A DNA stretch of 64,000 bases from Tabrizicola_A aquatica (lineage in GTDB: Bacteria; Pseudomonadota; Alphaproteobacteria; Rhodobacterales; Rhodobacteraceae), in assembly GCA_965194375.1 (NCBI GenBank), contig CBDAEL010000009.1. The stretch is one strand, 5' to 3'. This document shows, one piece after another, positions 42,867 through 51,831 of the stretch. The first letter of the stretch is position 1; each line of letters begins with the position of its first letter. A program made the translations under genes and the position numbers. The notes under the pieces were generated by a model. The model was not told where the DNA came from. It saw only the letters and a list, made by a program, of their open reading frames with translations, and did no database searches.

Positions 42867-44347
42867 ACCGACATGGTCGCAGCCACCGCCCGCCCCCAGC
42901 GCGCGTATTTGGCATCGCGGATGGCGGGGTCAATGGCGGGGGTAAAGCGCCGCTCCAGCGCCCACGAACTTTGGAATTCCTCCGGCGGCGCGCAAAGCCC
43001 GGCCTGAAGGCCCGCCAGATAGGCCGCACCCAGTGCCGTGGTTTCGGTCACCACCGGGCGGTCTACCGGCGCGCCCAGAATGTCGGACAGAAACTGCATC
43101 GCCCAATCTGAGGCGGTCATGCCGCCATCGACCCGCAAGATCCCTTCGGCCGACGTGCCCCAATCGGCACGCATCGCCTCAAGCAGATCGCGCGTCTGGT
43201 AGCCCACGCTTTCCAAAGCCGCCCGTGCGAGTTCCGCCGGGCCGGAATTTCGCGTCAGCCCGTAAATCGCGCCCCGACAATCGGGCCGCCAATAGGGCGC
43301 GCCAAGGCCGGTGAAGGCTGGCACCAGAATGACATCCTGCGACGGGTCCGCCGCATCCGCCAAAGGCTGGGTTTCCTTCGCCTCGCGGATGATCTTCAGC
43401 CCGTCGCGCAGCCATTGCACCACGGCGCCGGCGATGAAGATCGACCCTTCCAGGGCATAGGTCGTCTGGCCGTTCAGGCGGTAAGCAATGGTGGTCAAGA
43501 GCCGGTTGGTCGACGGCACCATCTGGTGACCGGTGTTCAAAAGCGCAAAGCAGCCCGTCCCATAAGTCGATTTCATCATGCCGGGGCGGAAACAGGCTTG
43601 GCCGACAGTGGCCGCCTGTTGATCACCCGCCACCCCAAGGATCGGGATTTCATAGCCAAAAAGATCCGCCCGCGTGACGCCGTAATCGGCCGCGCAATCG
43701 CGCACCTCTGGCAACAGCGCCATCGGAATATCCAACAGCCCACAAATCTCGGCATCCCACTCATTGGTGGCGATGTTGTAGATCATCGTGCGCGCCGCAT
43801 TGGTGGCGTCGGTCGCATGCACCCGTCCGCCGGTCAGCTTCCAGATCAGGTAACTGTCCACCGTGCCAAAGGCCAACTCGCCCCGCTTGGCCCGGTCGCG
43901 GGCACCTGGCACATGGTCCAGCATCCACTTGATCTTGGTGGCCGAGAAATAGGGGTCCAGCAAAAGCCCGGTGCGCGCGGTGATCATCGGCTCATGGCCC
44001 GCCGCCTTGAGCGCATCGCAGGTGTCGGCGGTGCGACGGTCTTGCCAGACGATGGCGCGGTGAATGGGCTCACCCGTGGCGCGGTCCCAGATCAGGGTTG
44101 TCTCACGCTGGTTGGTGATGCCGATGGCGGCAATGTCGCGCGCACTGATCCCGGCCTTTTCTATGGCCGCCCGCGCCGTGCCAGCAACGGTGGACCACAG
44201 ATCGGACGGGTCATGTTCGACCCAGCCCGAGGCCGGGTAATGCTGGGCAAACTCCTCTTGGGCGACCGCCCGCACCTTCAGATTGGCGTCAAACAGGATC
44301 GCCCGCGAGGAGGTGGTGCCCTGATCGATGGCAAGGATATGGGTCAT
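42863..44347 (-). CDS. glpK: Glycerol kinase
   Basis: 494 residues, standard length for the FGGY family. Diagnostic blocks are ILAIDQGTTSSRAILF at the start, SGWVEHDPSDLW, GITNQRETT, VWQDRRT, DSYLIWKLTGG, GVAGDQQAATVGQ, YGTGCF and LRVDGGMTASDWAMQF. It phosphorylates glycerol to glycerol-3-phosphate for GlpD. The ATG at 44347 starts exactly at the domain; longer frames have no homology. It follows a hairpin that separates it from the glpV remnant. Confidence 0.96.
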   Translation of the reverse strand: MTHILAIDQGTTSSRAILFDANLKVRAVAQEEFAQHYPASGWVEHDPSDLWSTVAGTARAAIEKAGISARDIAAIGITNQRETTLIWDRATGEPIHRAIVWQDRRTADTCDALKAAGHEPMITARTGLLLDPYFSATKIKWMLDHVPGARDRAKRGELAFGTVDSYLIWKLTGGRVHATDATNAARTMIYNIATNEWDAEICGLLDIPMALLPEVRDCAADYGVTRADLFGYEIPILGVAGDQQAATVGQACFRPGMMKSTYGTGCFALLNTGHQMVPSTNRLLTTIAYRLNGQTTYALEGSIFIAGAVVQWLRDGLKIIREAKETQPLADAADPSQDVILVPAFTGLGAPYWRPDCRGAIYGLTRNSGPAELARAALESVGYQTRDLLEAMRADWGTSAEGILRVDGGMTASDWAMQFLSDILGAPVDRPVVTETTALGAAYLAGLQAGLCAPPEEFQSSWALERRFTPAIDPAIRDAKYARWGRAVAATMSV

Positions 44348-44464
44348 GCTGTGATCGGTCCGGTCTGCTGTCATGCTGGTGGAAACACTTGCCCAGATGT
44401 CGGGTGCGGCGCAAGCCGCGCATCCGCAGCCAGTGGTTCGACAAGATTGACAGGAAAGAAAGAG

Positions 44465-44490
44465 GGGCGGGCGCAAAAATGCGCCCGCCC
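44465..44490 (-). terminator. Hairpin between glpV remnant and glpK
   Basis: GGGCGGGCGC pairs with GCGCCCGCCC (10 bp, 6-base loop); on the minus strand the stem is followed by TCTTTCTTTC. It is like the attenuating hairpins found after binding-protein genes and would now reduce read-through into glpK. Confidence 0.7.
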
Positions 44491-44500
44491 GCCTAAAACA

Positions 44501-44728
44501 TCAGTTCTGCCAGGACTTGATCAGCTCGTCATACGCGATGGTCTCGCCTTGGGGCTTTTCGTTTTCCAACTTGGCAACCGGCGAACCGGGTTCGTCCAGC
44601 CAGACCTGTGCGTCCTGCGGTTCGTTCATCTTCGGGCCGATGTCGCCCTGAACGCCAGCACGCTCGATCCGCTCGAGCACCTTTTCCTGCTCCTCGCACA
44701 GGGCATCCAGTGCTTCTTGCGGGGTCCA
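44501..44728 (-). pseudogene. C-terminal remnant of glycerol-binding protein gene (glpV)
   Basis: A frame of about 75 codons ends at 44501. Its residues (TPQEALDALCEEQEKVLERI, then RAGVQGDIGPKMN and GETIAYDELIKSW) match the extreme C-terminus of GlpV-type periplasmic glycerol-binding proteins. The preceding ~500 codons are missing; upstream of ~44728 the DNA is instead glpS in another frame. It has no start of its own with support. Confidence 0.7.
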
Positions 44729-45740
44729 GCCAGACCGAAAGCTCGGCCCCCGGCGCGAGATCATGCACCCCATGCACCAGCCCAACCCAGCGGTCGGGAC
44801 CATGATGAAGGTGCAAAAAGGTTTCAGACCCGGTGATTTCCGTCACCCCCAGCGTGCAACGAAACTCCACCGCTTGGGCAGAGGGGCGGTTCAGATGCAG
44901 GTGATTGGCTCGGAAGCCCGCAAGATAGCCCCCATCGGCAAGCCCGGCAAAAGCGCCCTTGGCCGGGGCTGTGGCATCCAGCCCCAAGGTCATTTGCGCG
45001 CCGGCCTTCGTGCATGGCACGAAATTCATCGGCGGGTCCGAGAACACCCGCGCCGTGGTGGCATCCGCAGGCTGGCGATAGACCTCGGGCGTTGGTCCGA
45101 ACTGGGTGATGCGCCCCTCCCACAGGGTGGCAGTCTGGCCGCCCAACAACAGCGCCTCTTCCGGCTCGGTCGTGGCATAGACAAAGATGGCGCCCGAGGC
45201 TTCAAAGATCCGGGGGATTTCGGCACGCAATTCCTCGCGCAGCTTATAGTCGAGGTTGGCCAAAGGCTCATCCAACAGGACCAGTCCTGCGCCTTTGACC
45301 AAAGCGCGCACCAGCGCGCAGCGCTGCTGCTGGCCACCCGAAAGCTCCAAGGGCTTGCGCGTCAGCATCGGTGTCAGCTTCAGCATTTCGGCGGTTTCGC
45401 GCACCGCGCGGTCAATCTCGGCGTTGGATTTGCCCATCAACCGCAGGGGCGAGGCGATGTTGTCGTAAACCGTCATGGCCGGATAATTGATGAACTGCTG
45501 ATAGACCATCGCCACCTTGCGGTCCTGCACCCGCTGGCCCGTCACATCGGCCCCATGCCACAAGATCCGCCCGGTGGACGGCACATCCAGCCCCGCCATC
45601 AGCCGCATGAGCGAGGTCTTGCCCGACAGCGTCGGCCCCAAAAGCACGTTCATCGTGCCCTTCTCCAGCGTGAGGGTCGTGGGCTGGATATGGACCTGCC
45701 CCTTGACCACCCGGCTGACTGATTGCAATTCCAGCGCCAT
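44529..45740 (-). CDS. Glycerol ABC importer ATPase with aberrant 3' end (glpS-like)
   Basis: 403 codons. Residues 1-~335 are a normal GlpS-type ATPase: Walker A GPTLSGKTSL, Q-loop YQQFINYPAMTVYDN, signature LSGGQQQRCALVRAL, Walker B VLLDEPLANLD, and a TOBE-like C-terminal region to about SVWLDP. From there (~44725) the DNA is glpV sequence read out of frame, giving ~65 unrelated residues (RSTGCPVRGAGKGAR...) up to the stop at 44529. An intact ATPase core may still be made. It starts ten bases after glpD with GGGGG ahead of the ATG at 45740. The partner ATPase gene glpT is absent. Confidence 0.8.
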   Translation of the reverse strand: MALELQSVSRVVKGQVHIQPTTLTLEKGTMNVLLGPTLSGKTSLMRLMAGLDVPSTGRILWHGADVTGQRVQDRKVAMVYQQFINYPAMTVYDNIASPLRLMGKSNAEIDRAVRETAEMLKLTPMLTRKPLELSGGQQQRCALVRALVKGAGLVLLDEPLANLDYKLREELRAEIPRIFEASGAIFVYATTEPEEALLLGGQTATLWEGRITQFGPTPEVYRQPADATTARVFSDPPMNFVPCTKAGAQMTLGLDATAPAKGAFAGLADGGYLAGFRANHLHLNRPSAQAVEFRCTLGVTEITGSETFLHLHHGPDRWVGLVHGVHDLAPGAELSVWLDPARSTGCPVRGAGKGARADRACWRSGRHRPEDERTAGRTGLAGRTRFAGCQVGKRKAPRRDHRV

Positions 45741-45750
45741 CCGTCCCCCT

Positions 45751-47346
45751 TCATTCCGCCGCGGGGCTGACCGCCCCGTGACCTTCCGCGCTGGCCATAT
45801 AGGCATCCAGCGCGGCCATCTGATCTTGGGTCATCCGCAGGCCCAGCTTAGTGCGCCGCCAGACTACATCGGCGGCTGTGCAGGCAAATTCATGGGCCAT
45901 CAGCCAGCGCACCTCGGCCTCGGTCAGCGTCGCGCCAAAGTCGCGGCCCAGATCGGTGGCCTTGCGCGCATCGCCCAAGACGGCCGCCGCCTCAGCGCCG
46001 TAAGCGCGGATCAGCCGTGCTGCCCAATAGTCGGTCAAGAACCCGAACCGCGCCTTGAGCGATGCTGTCAGCGCAGGCACGCCGTCATGGGCAAAATTGC
46101 CCCCCGGCAGCGCCACCCGCGCGGTCCACGGGCCCTTGGCCTGCGCAAAGAACGGCTGCAGCTTTTCCAAGGCCGATTCCGCCAGACGCCGATAGGTGGT
46201 GATCTTGCCGCCAAACACGTTCAGCAAGGGCGCGCCGTTGGTGTCCAACGACAGCACATAATCGCGTGTCGCCGCCGTGGCCGATTTCGCCCCGTCATTG
46301 TACAGCGGCCGCACCCCGGAATAGGTCCAGACCACATCCTCGACTGTCACCGGTCTGGCGAAATACTGGCTGGCAAAGTTCAGCAAATAATCGCGCTCTT
46401 CATCGGTGCACACAGCGTCTTTGGGCGCGCCCTGATGATCCTTGTCGGTGGTGCCGATCAGGGTGAAGTCCTGCTCATAGGGCACGGCAAAGATGATCCG
46501 CCCATCGGTGCCTTGGAAAAAATAGCAGCGATCGTGGTCATAAAGCTTGCGCGTCACGATATGGCTGCCGCGCACCAGCCGCACCCCTTCGGACGAATTG
46601 ATCCGCGCCACGTTGCGGATCACGTCTTCGACCCAAGGCCCGCCGGCATTGACCAAGGCGCGGGCGCGATAGTGGTGCCGCCCCTGCGGCCCTTCGGTTT
46701 CGATCTGCCACAGACCGTCAAGCCGGTTGGCCGAAATGACGCGCGTGCGCGTCATGATCTGCGCCCCCCTCTCGGCCGCATCGCGGGCGTTCAGCGAGAC
46801 GAGCTTGCTGTCCTCGACCCAGCAGTCGGAATATTCATAGGCATGGCGGAACCGCGTTTGCAGCGCTGCGCCTGCCGGATCGCGCGTCAGGTCCAGCGTC
46901 CGCGTTGCGGGCAAAATCTTCCGCCCGCCCAGCGTGTCATACAAGAACAGCCCCAGCCGGATCAGCCAAGACGGCCGCCGTCCCTTCATCCACGGCATCA
47001 GCCGCGCCATCAGTCGCCCGGTGGGCGTGTCGCCCTCAAACCGCATATCGGGGTGATAGGGCAGCACAAAGCGCATCGGCCATGAGATATGGGGCATGGC
47101 GACCAAGAGGGTCTCGCGCTCCTCTAGCGCCTCACGCACGAGGCGGAATTCGAAATACTCGAGATAGCGCAATCCGCCGTGAAACAGCTTGGTCGAGGCC
47201 GACGAGGTTGCCTGCGCCAGATCGCCCTGTTCGGCCAGCACCACCGACAGACCCCGGCCCGTGGCGTCGCGGGCTATCCCGCAGCCATTGATGCCGCCGC
47301 CGATAATGAAAAGATCGGCCACATCGGGCCTGGTCTTCGTGGACAC
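45751..47346 (-). CDS. glpD: Glycerol-3-phosphate dehydrogenase (respiratory)
   Basis: 531 residues. FAD-binding LFIIGGGINGCGIARDATGRGL near the N-terminus, STKLFHGGLRYLEYFEFRLV, NAGGPWVEDV, GSHIVTRKLY and FAVPYEQDFTLIGTTD are typical of aerobic GlpD; the C-terminal DAO_C domain follows. It oxidises glycerol-3-phosphate to dihydroxyacetone phosphate at the inner membrane. The GTG at 47346 has GGAGG eight bases away, which is stronger than a TTG at 47400. First gene of the glp operon, divergent from glpR. Confidence 0.94.
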   Translation of the reverse strand: MSTKTRPDVADLFIIGGGINGCGIARDATGRGLSVVLAEQGDLAQATSSASTKLFHGGLRYLEYFEFRLVREALEERETLLVAMPHISWPMRFVLPYHPDMRFEGDTPTGRLMARLMPWMKGRRPSWLIRLGLFLYDTLGGRKILPATRTLDLTRDPAGAALQTRFRHAYEYSDCWVEDSKLVSLNARDAAERGAQIMTRTRVISANRLDGLWQIETEGPQGRHHYRARALVNAGGPWVEDVIRNVARINSSEGVRLVRGSHIVTRKLYDHDRCYFFQGTDGRIIFAVPYEQDFTLIGTTDKDHQGAPKDAVCTDEERDYLLNFASQYFARPVTVEDVVWTYSGVRPLYNDGAKSATAATRDYVLSLDTNGAPLLNVFGGKITTYRRLAESALEKLQPFFAQAKGPWTARVALPGGNFAHDGVPALTASLKARFGFLTDYWAARLIRAYGAEAAAVLGDARKATDLGRDFGATLTEAEVRWLMAHEFACTAADVVWRRTKLGLRMTQDQMAALDAYMASAEGHGAVSPAAE

Positions 47347-47432
47347 TCCGGTTTCCTCCCCTGCGGCGTCAAGATGGGGCGAATCGCGCTTCGTCGTCAA
47401 TCATTCTTTTTCGTTTCTGATAAAATGGACTA

Positions 47433-47588
47433 AAACCGAACATTTTCGATTGCAAGTTACAGGTAATTTCCTGAAACAGCACCACTTCTGCGCGAAGCGC
47501 CTATTTTCGCATCTCTACGCGCTGCGATGCAGCGAGGGTAGTCGTGCAGATGCGGCGAAATTTCCAGCTTGATCGTCCGGTTCGGTTT
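47433..47588. promoter_or_regulatory. Candidate GlpR operators in the glpD-glpR divergent region
   Basis: AAACCGAAC (47433-47441) and its exact inverse GTTCGGTTT (47580-47588) lie ~140 bases apart between the two divergent genes; TTTTCG also occurs at 47409 and 47443. DeoR-family GlpR proteins bind AT-rich sites with TTTCG/CGAAA halves, so these are reasonable operators and could support looping. This is inference from sequence. Confidence 0.4.
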
Positions 47589-47630
47589 GGCGAAACTCGA
47601 CGACCAAGAGCGAAGTAAAAGGAACATTCC

Positions 47631-48401
47631 GTGGCGCTCAGCTTTCGCCAAAGTGAGATTCTGGAAATTGCCCGCGCCGAAGGCCGCGTGGTGGTGGAGG
47701 ATTTGGCCCAACGTTTCGATGTGACGCTGCAGACCATCCGCCGTGACCTGACTGAACTGGCGGATCTGGGGCATCTTGACCGCGTGCATGGTGGGGCGGT
47801 GCCAAAAACCGGCGTGGCAAATCTGGGCTATGAACAGCGCCGCCGGATGAACGAGGCCGCCAAGACCGCCATTGCCCGCACCTGCGCGGCGGCGATCCCG
47901 GAGAACTGCTCGCTTATCATGAACCTTGGCACCACGACCGAAGCCGTCGCGCGTGAGCTTTTGGGCCACCGCAATTTGACCGTGGTGACCAACAACATGA
48001 ACGTCGCCAATATCCTTGCCGCCAACTCGGGCTGCGAGATCATGGTGGCGGGTGGGGCGCTTCGCCGGTCGGACGGCGGGCTTGTGGGGGAATTGACCAC
48101 CCAGTTCTTTGAACAGTTCAAGGTCGATTATGCCGTGATCGGCGCCTCGGCGCTGGACCGCGACGGCGATCTGCTGGATTTTGATCTGGCCGAGGTGCGG
48201 GTGTCCAAGGCGATCATCCGGCAGGCGCGCAAAGTGTTTCTGGTCTGCGATCATTCCAAACTGGACCGCTCGGCTCCTGCGCGACTGGCCTCGCTGTCGG
48301 AAATCACCACGGTCTTTACCGATCAACCCTTGCCACGCGATCTGGCGCTGAAATGCAGCGAATGGGGCACCGAGGTGGTGGTCGCAACCTCCCCCATTTA
48401 A
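47631..48401 (+). CDS. glpR: DeoR-family regulator of glycerol genes
   Basis: 256 residues. N-terminal DeoR winged HTH (FRQSEILEIARAEGRVVVEDL, then FDVTLQTIRRDLTELADLG and HGGAV) and a C-terminal sugar-phosphate sensor domain with NLGTTTEAVARELL, DYAVIGASALDRDGDLLDFDLAEVR and VFLVCDHSK. GTG start at 47631 with AAAGGA upstream. Divergent from glpD, the usual place of the glycerol-3-phosphate-responsive repressor. Confidence 0.93.
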   Translation: MALSFRQSEILEIARAEGRVVVEDLAQRFDVTLQTIRRDLTELADLGHLDRVHGGAVPKTGVANLGYEQRRRMNEAAKTAIARTCAAAIPENCSLIMNLGTTTEAVARELLGHRNLTVVTNNMNVANILAANSGCEIMVAGGALRRSDGGLVGELTTQFFEQFKVDYAVIGASALDRDGDLLDFDLAEVRVSKAIIRQARKVFLVCDHSKLDRSAPARLASLSEITTVFTDQPLPRDLALKCSEWGTEVVVATSPI

Positions 48402-48502
48402 CCCCTGCGCCCGCTGGAAATTCTGCGGCCAAAATCGCCGTTTGATCCCCCCGCCCCCCCATGTTAGCCCCTTGTGCGATTGATTCCCCGGGGCGGCTGC
48501 GC

Positions 48503-48994
48503 GTGTACAAGCTGGAAGAAGAGACCGACGCCGACTGGTGGGAGGTGGAGGCGCTTTACGACCTGTGCTTCGCGCCGGGGCGCACGGCGCTGTCGTCCTA
48601 CCGTCTGCGCGACGGAGTGCCCACAGTGGCCGCCTTGTGTCTGGTTTTGCGCGACGATGATGGCACCTTGGCCGCCGCCATCCGCTATTGGCCGGTCGAG
48701 GTGGCGGGTGAGGATGTGCTGCTGCTTGGTCCTGTGGCGGTTCACCCCACACGGCAGGGTGAGGGGCTGGGCGGTCTGCTCATCAACGAAAGTCTGGCCG
48801 AGGCCCGGCGTCTGGGCTGGGAGCGGGTGGTCTTGGTGGGTGATGCGCCCTATTACGGCCGCTTTGGCTTTGCCATCCTGACGGGTGTCGTTATGCCGCC
48901 CCCCACCAACCCCGACCGGGTTCTGGGGCTTGCACTGAAAACCGGCGCTTGGGCGGGGGTTGTTGGCCCGGTGACCAAGGCGACCGGGGTCTGA
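48503..48994 (+). CDS. GNAT-family N-acetyltransferase (YhbS-like)
   Basis: 163 residues. DADWWEVEALYDLCFAPGR and SSYRLRDG open a GNAT fold; VAVHPTRQGEGLGGLLINESL is the acetyl-CoA loop (motif A), and VLVGDAPYYGRFGF follows, as in the YhbS group. The acceptor is unknown. The GTG at 48503 aligns best with the family start; the ATG at 48461 has no ribosome binding site. Confidence 0.85.
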   Translation: MYKLEEETDADWWEVEALYDLCFAPGRTALSSYRLRDGVPTVAALCLVLRDDDGTLAAAIRYWPVEVAGEDVLLLGPVAVHPTRQGEGLGGLLINESLAEARRLGWERVVLVGDAPYYGRFGFAILTGVVMPPPTNPDRVLGLALKTGAWAGVVGPVTKATGV

Positions 48995-49070
48995 TCCCCA
49001 ACTTGTCGCGCTTGTGGTTATTCACGGCCATCATCTTGCAAGGGGTGCCGACCGGGGCCACATTGCCCTC

Positions 49071-49826
49071 ATGACCGCAAACCTGCCCGCCCTGCCAAGC
49101 CCTGACCTTGACCGCGATATCGCGGCCCTTGCGCGTGCCGCCAAGCGGGCCAATGGCCCATTGATGGCGCTTGTGAACAAGCTTGGCGGCAGCGTGGATC
49201 AGCAATTGGCCCTCCTGCCCCCCAGCCTAAGGGCTGAGGTCGAACGCGTCACATCTGCCGCACTCATGGCGGCGCACGGTCTTGCGGGCTTTGGCGGTGA
49301 GGCGGGCGGGCGCGGCACCATGATGGCTGTTATGGCCACCGGGGCGGCAGGCGGGGCAGGGGGGCTTGTCACATCCATCGCTGAATTGCCGGTCACGATC
49401 ACCGTCATCCTGCGCGCCATCCGCGCCGAGGCGGTGAAGGCCGGCTTTGACCCGAATGAGCCGGGCGTGCGCGCCGCCTGTCTGGAGGTTTTTGCCGCCG
49501 GCAGCCCCTTGGCCGCCGATGACGGGGTGAACACCTCGTTTCTCTCGGCGCGTCTGACCCTGACCGGTCCCGCGCTGCAAGGGGTGATCGCCACCGTCGC
49601 CCCGCGATTGGCCGCCGCCTTGGGCCAGAAACTGGCCGCGCAGGCGGTACCCGTGCTGGGCGCGGTCAGTGGGGCGGCGCTGAATGCCGCCTTCCTGCGC
49701 TATTACCGCGAAGTGGCGCGCATCCGCTTTGCGCTCATGCGTCTTGCCGTGCAGCACGGCGGGGCCGCCGTGGCCGCCCGCTTTGCCGAAGCCACCGCCG
49801 CCCCACGCCTAAGCCGGAACCGCTGA
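49071..49826 (+). CDS. EcsC-family protein
   Basis: 251 residues, Ala/Gly-rich. The central blocks (a glycine-rich segment TGAAGGAGGLVTSIAELPVTITVILRAIR cut here to its features: two hydrophobic stretches and the ELPVT turn; then GVRAACLEVFAAGS) match the EcsC domain. Bacillus EcsC accompanies the EcsAB ABC transporter, but in proteobacteria these are mostly lone genes without known function. The C-terminal part (~150-235) has VPVLGAVSGAALN and RYYREVARIRF. ATG at 49071. Confidence 0.82.
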   Translation: MTANLPALPSPDLDRDIAALARAAKRANGPLMALVNKLGGSVDQQLALLPPSLRAEVERVTSAALMAAHGLAGFGGEAGGRGTMMAVMATGAAGGAGGLVTSIAELPVTITVILRAIRAEAVKAGFDPNEPGVRAACLEVFAAGSPLAADDGVNTSFLSARLTLTGPALQGVIATVAPRLAAALGQKLAAQAVPVLGAVSGAALNAAFLRYYREVARIRFALMRLAVQHGGAAVAARFAEATAAPRLSRNR

Positions 49827-49886
49827 TCCGGTCTGAGCAGCGCAGACGCCCTTAGACGCCGCCGTCGCCCGCGCTTCGCGTCACAG

Positions 49887-50498
49887 TCAAGCCGCTTTGT
49901 CGTCGTCGTTGATACTGTAGCGGTCAATGACCCGCGCCTGCGCCATGAAGAAGGCGAACATCACCACCGGCGTGCCAAAGGTCTCCAGATTGACCCAAGC
50001 CTCGGTCGACATCAGCCGCCAGACCGCCTCATTGGCCGCCGCCAGCACAAAAAAGAACGCGGTCAGACGGCGCGTCAGGATCATCCAGCCTTCGCGCTGC
50101 AGCGGCAAAGCCTGGTCCATCACCAGCGAGAGATAGGACTGGCCCCGCAGAAGCCCGATGCCCAAAATGGTCCCAAAGGCCACGTAAACCAGCGTCGGCT
50201 TCATCTTGAGAAAGCGCTCATCCTTCAACCAGACCGAAATCCCACCCAGCACAACCACCAGCACCAGCGTTAAGATCTGCATCCGCGACAGCGTCCCGGT
50301 CAGCGCCCAATAGATGCCAGAGGTGATCATGATCATCACGATCAGGGCTGCCGTCATCACCAAAAAGCCCGAGTATTCGGAGCCACCGATCAGATAGGTC
50401 TGGCCCTTCGTCATGGTGAAACCGATAAAGAACAAAAGGACCGGCCCCAGTTCCAGCGCCGTTTTCACCAGCGGATTGATCTTCCTGACTTCAGCCAT
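49887..50498 (-). CDS. yciB: YciB/IspZ inner-membrane septation protein
   Basis: 203 residues, five or more helices. The start INPLVKTALELGPVLLFFIGF, LTLVLVVVLGGISVWLKDERFLKMKPT, and the late TRRLTAFFFVLAAANEAVWR are characteristic of intracellular septation protein A. It acts in the inner membrane with links to cell envelope synthesis and division. The ATG at 50498 is preceded by AAGGGA and begins the conserved part. Follows ftsY on the same strand with a 52-base gap, a common arrangement in alphaproteobacteria. Confidence 0.92.
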   Translation of the reverse strand: MAEVRKINPLVKTALELGPVLLFFIGFTMTKGQTYLIGGSEYSGFLVMTAALIVMIMITSGIYWALTGTLSRMQILTLVLVVVLGGISVWLKDERFLKMKPTLVYVAFGTILGIGLLRGQSYLSLVMDQALPLQREGWMILTRRLTAFFFVLAAANEAVWRLMSTEAWVNLETFGTPVVMFAFFMAQARVIDRYSINDDDKAA

Positions 50499-50549
50499 CG
50501 CGTCCGTTCCCTTGATGTCAAAATGCGCCACACCGCCACGGGCGGGGCG

Positions 50550-51662
50550 TTAGGTGTCTAAGCCCACCAGCGCGCGGGCGAATTCCTGCGGATCAAAGGG
50601 CGACAGATCGTCAATCTGCTCGCCCACGCCAATCGCATGGATCGGCAGGCCAAACTTATCGGCCAAAGACACCAGAACCCCACCTTTGGCCGTGCCATCG
50701 AGCTTCGTCATCACCAGACCCGAAACATCGGCGATCTTGCGGAAAATCTCGACCTGCATCACCGCGTTCTGCCCGGTGGTAGCATCCAAGACCAAAAGCG
50801 TGTTGTGCGGCGCGCTGGGGTCGACTTTGCGGATCACCCGCACAATCTTGGCGAGCTCCTCCATCAGATCGGCGCGGTTTTGCAAGCGACCTGCGGTGTC
50901 GATCATTAAGAGATCCGCGCCCTCAGCCTGCGCTTGGGTCAGCGCGTCAAAGGCAAGGCTTGCGGGATCCGATCCTTCGGGCGCGGTCAGGACCGGCACG
51001 CCCGCGCGCTGGCCCCAAACCTGCAACTGTTCCACCGCAGCGGCGCGAAAGGTGTCTCCGGCGGCAATCACCACTTTTTTCCCGGCGGCGCGGAATTGGC
51101 TGGCCAGCTTGCCAATGGTCGTGGTCTTGCCAGAGCCATTGACCCCCACCACCAAAACCACCTGCGGCTTTTGCGGATAGAGCGGCAAGGGCCGCGCCAC
51201 GGGTTCCATGATGCGGGCCACCTCATCGGCCAAGGCCTGCCGCAACTCGGTCGCGCCGATCTTCCGTCCAAAGCGCCCTTCGGCGATATTGGCCGTGACG
51301 CGGGTGGCGGTTTCGACCCCCAAGTCGGCCTGAATGAGCAGATCTTCAAGGCTTTCCAGCATCGCATCATCCAAGACGCGGCGCGGTTCTTCGGTCTTGC
51401 CAAAAAGGCGCCCCAGAAGGCTTGGCTTGGCCGGCTCGGCGGCGGACTGCGGTGCAGCGGCAGTTGCGGACGCCTGCATAGGGGGAGTGGGCGGGACAGG
51501 GGGCGGTACCACATCGGCCGCCGCAGCCGCAACCTCACCCGGGACCTCTGGCACGACCTCTTCCGCAAGCTCAGGCGCTTCGGCCACCAAAGCGTCCAGC
51601 CCCTCGCCGATCTTGTCCGAGGATCGGAACATCCGTTCCTTGAGTTTCTTGAAGAAGGACAT
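50550..51662 (-). CDS. ftsY: Signal recognition particle receptor
   Basis: 370 residues. A Lys/Arg-rich start (SFFKKLKERMFRSSDKIG), a Pro/Ala/Val acidic linker (~30-75), an SRP54 N domain (~80-165) and the G domain: GVNGSGKTTTIGKLA, DTFRAAA, IDTAGRLQ, TKLDGTAKGG and GVGEQIDDLSPFDP. The GTPase docks ribosome-SRP complexes on the membrane. ATG at 51662 with AAAGG upstream. Confidence 0.97.
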   Translation of the reverse strand: MSFFKKLKERMFRSSDKIGEGLDALVAEAPELAEEVVPEVPGEVAAAAADVVPPPVPPTPPMQASATAAAPQSAAEPAKPSLLGRLFGKTEEPRRVLDDAMLESLEDLLIQADLGVETATRVTANIAEGRFGRKIGATELRQALADEVARIMEPVARPLPLYPQKPQVVLVVGVNGSGKTTTIGKLASQFRAAGKKVVIAAGDTFRAAAVEQLQVWGQRAGVPVLTAPEGSDPASLAFDALTQAQAEGADLLMIDTAGRLQNRADLMEELAKIVRVIRKVDPSAPHNTLLVLDATTGQNAVMQVEIFRKIADVSGLVMTKLDGTAKGGVLVSLADKFGLPIHAIGVGEQIDDLSPFDPQEFARALVGLDT

Positions 51663-51831
51663 GGGCAGGTGCCTTTGGCTGTTTGTCATCACCTAGTCAA
51701 TTTGCGCCCCAAGGGAAAGGGTCTCGGCGGCAAAGTGCTGGGACTTGGCCGCGCAGGGCCATGGCATTTTTCCGCACCTTGCGGCAAATTCCCGGCTGTT
51801 CGCCCCGATTGACCATGCTAGCTTTGGCCAA

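Noticed and set aside
47401..47630. Start of glpD at the TTG at 47400
   Set aside because: The GTG at 47346 has a GGAGG at good distance and directly precedes the FAD-binding domain; the TTG has no ribosome binding site and lies at the edge of the operator region.
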